41,579 nucleotides of DNA from Clostridia bacterium (GTDB taxonomy: Bacteria; Bacillota; Clostridia; Oscillospirales; Acutalibacteraceae). The stretch spans positions 1-41,579 of the forward strand of contig JAFRNP010000025.1 in NCBI GenBank assembly GCA_017430145.1, in the 5' to 3' direction. A model generated the notes under the pieces. The model did not search any database. It was not told the origin of the DNA and worked only from the letters and a program-made list of their open reading frames with translations. Below, in pieces: positions 40,211 to 41,579 of the stretch. The position numbers and the translations under genes are program-made. Within the stretch, counting starts at the first letter, position 1; each line of letters starts with the position of its first letter.

Positions 40211-41335
40211 TTATTTCTCAAGATCCACAGTCACGTGCGTCCAACCGGCGGCGATGTCCTCGGGGACCTCGTCCTTCGGGACGATCTCACCGGACTTGAT
40301 CTTTTCGAAGAGCTCCTGGTACTGCTCGACCGTGAAGTTCTCAAGTCTCCAGGTCTCGGTGGGCAGACCGGTCGCGTCGTCGGCTGCGCCGAGGTTCTGC
40401 GCAACGTCCGCAAGCTCTTCGTCCCATTTGCCGTCGTAGAACTGGCCAAGGACCTTCTCAACGGAAGCGGACAGACCCTTGACGGCGGAGGTGACGACCT
40501 TCTCGGACTCGCCGGACTGGTCGACGTCAACGCCGATGATCTTGGCGTCCGGATATTCGCCGGCAGCCGACTTTACGCTCTGGAACATGGAACCGCCGCA
40601 GGCAAAGACTGCCTCGACGCCGTCGGCATACCAGCCGGCGATCTGGGTCTGCAGCTCAGTGGAGGCGGAGAAGGTCTCGCCGTATTTGAAGCTGTACTTC
40701 ATGGTCACGTCCACGCCCTTCTCTTCAGCGGCAGCCTCTGCGCCCTGCAGGAAGCCGTAGCCGAAACGGTTGACAGCGGGGTTCGTTCCGCCGCCGCCGC
40801 CCGTGAAGCCGAGCTTGGTGTAGCCTTCCATGACAGCGGCGTAACCGGCAAGATAACCGGACTCCTGCTCCTTGTAAACGATAGCGGTCACGTTGTCAAG
40901 GCCCAGCGCCCAGCCGTCGACGAACACGAACTTGACGTCCGGGTTCTCCTTGGCGACCGTTTCCATTGCGGTAGCCTGCAGGAAGCCGGGGGCGACGATG
41001 ATCTTCGCGCCGTTCTCGATGGCCTGCTTCATTGCGGCGACACGGTCGTTATCGGACGCGTCGCTTCCGTTGGCAGGCTGATAATATTTATAAGCAATGT
41101 TGTTGGCCTCGGCGTACGCCTGCGCACCCTCATAGGTGCCCTGGTTGAAGCCCTTGTCCATCAGCTGGCCGACGTCCGTGACAACGGCAATCTCGGCGGT
41201 ACCGTCGGAAGAGGTGTCAGGCGCGGCGGTCTCGTCCGTCGTGTCGGGCTGCGGCTGGTCCTTGCTGCAGGCGGCGGCAAGGCCGATGCAGAGAACCATA
41301 GTGAGTGCGAGAAGTACGGCAAGTACTTTCTTCAT
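40211..41335 (-). CDS. BMP-family nucleoside-binding lipoprotein
   Basis: The protein has 374 residues from MKKVLAVLLAL, start fixed by AGGAGG nine bases upstream. The lipobox is LAAAC (Cys24), followed by an acidic Thr/Asp/Ser linker (~25-48). The type I binding-protein fold has the BMP marks DVGQLMDKGFNQGTYEGAQA (~54-73), FTGGGGGTNPAVNRFGYGFL and VFACGGSMFQSV. It captures nucleosides outside the membrane and is first in the operon BMP, ATPase, two permeases, Pdp, Udk, like B. subtilis nupNOPQ. The promoter is at 41394-41422. Purine nucleosides are equally possible ligands, but the downstream enzymes point to pyrimidines. Confidence 0.92.
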   Translation of the reverse strand: MKKVLAVLLALTMVLCIGLAAACSKDQPQPDTTDETAAPDTSSDGTAEIAVVTDVGQLMDKGFNQGTYEGAQAYAEANNIAYKYYQPANGSDASDNDRVAAMKQAIENGAKIIVAPGFLQATAMETVAKENPDVKFVFVDGWALGLDNVTAIVYKEQESGYLAGYAAVMEGYTKLGFTGGGGGTNPAVNRFGYGFLQGAEAAAEEKGVDVTMKYSFKYGETFSASTELQTQIAGWYADGVEAVFACGGSMFQSVKSAAGEYPDAKIIGVDVDQSGESEKVVTSAVKGLSASVEKVLGQFYDGKWDEELADVAQNLGAADDATGLPTETWRLENFTVEQYQELFEKIKSGEIVPKDEVPEDIAAGWTHVTVDLEK

Positions 41336-41393
41336 GGGTGTTTTCCTCCTTAAAATAAATGTACAGGGCATGGCTTGTCCTGTCACAAAAACT

Positions 41394-41422
41394 ATCTTAC
41401 CATAAGAAAAGCCATAAATCAA
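41394..41422 (-). promoter_or_regulatory. promoter of the nucleoside operon
   Basis: On the minus strand TTGATT (41417-41422), 17-bp spacer, TAAGAT (41394-41399). A further TTGACA lies upstream at ~41446-41451. No clear operator was found. The last 130 bp of the window show AT-rich sequence with two copies of TTTTTTCCAT and no gene. Confidence 0.55.
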
Positions 41423-41579
41423 TAGATTTTTAATAAGAAGTATGTGTCAAGTAGGAGTTGGCAAGTTTTTTCCATATAATTGCTGGAAATTTTTTCCATG
41501 TGATACGTATGGGAATATGAGTTGTATTTTTCAGATTTCACTCAACGGTTTAAGAGAGGAAATCTGTTTCAACCAAGTG

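Overview
The window looks like a chromosomal piece of a moderately GC-rich Clostridia-type Firmicute, probably a host-associated Oscillospirales-like organism or a MAG of one. This is inferred from purine-rich Shine-Dalgarno (SD) sites, TTGACA/TATAAT promoters with 16-17 bp spacers, DUF6809 proteins, a BceRS-ABC module, a LPXTG-like wall protein and a CCA-encoding tRNA-Leu. No rRNA or universal marker gene is present, so nothing finer can be said.

Region 1 (1-8.9 kb) is an accessory patchwork. It holds the 3' end of an Mrr-type restriction endonuclease, an unknown small gene, a run of ~20-bp direct repeats resembling an IS21-type transposon end, and the 3' part of a broken tRNA-Leu. After these come a DUF6933/pRiA4b-ORF3 protein, a SEC-C protein, a large helical protein coupled to UPF0158, an AAA/DUF4143 ATPase, an AbrB antitoxin whose PIN toxin is cut by an IS110 remnant, and two DUF6809 paralogues. 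Duplicated gene ends and duplicated promoters show repeated rearrangement.

Region 2 (8.9-16.4 kb, minus strand) carries a BceAB-type ABC exporter with its BceRS-type two-component system and a likely BceR box. It continues with a TetR-controlled operon (TetR, isochorismatase-fold hydrolase, a tiny ORF, GNAT/VOC chimera, CDP-alcohol phosphatidyltransferase). The TetR promoter is overlaid by a perfect 16-bp inverted repeat. Upstream lies an intact tRNA-Leu(CAG) preceded by a 5' half of the same tRNA. That 5' half and the 3' part at 1.0 kb together make exactly one tRNA with a 5-bp overlap in the anticodon loop, and both are joined to the same ~20-bp sequence in inverted orientation. This is the most unusual structure in the window.

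Region 3 (16.4-26.5 kb) has a G1P dehydrogenase, then a truncated surface-protein leader with its AT-rich upstream region. This sits in front of a tight, same-strand array of acetyltransferase and methyltransferase genes, several fused (GNAT-methyltransferase, GrpB-pyrophosphatase-like) and several broken. Three exported enzymes follow: a VanX-like lipoprotein, an MBL-fold hydrolase and a GH18-like protein. The last two share a near-identical N-terminal membrane leader.

Region 4 (26.5-34 kb) has a decayed GH51 arabinofuranosidase, a DUF2130 protein, a frameshifted beta-helix surface protein (the full-length relative of the truncated leader), a repeat-rich PPNTG wall-anchored partner and an exported metallophosphoesterase.

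Region 5 (34-41.4 kb, minus strand) is a textbook nucleoside scavenging operon: BMP-family binding lipoprotein, a strong hairpin, dual ATPase, two permeases, pyrimidine-nucleoside phosphorylase and uridine kinase. Several genes elsewhere are broken by single-base indels, two of them in A runs, so sequencing or assembly error must be kept in mind for those. No CRISPR array, rRNA, replication origin or intact transposase was seen.
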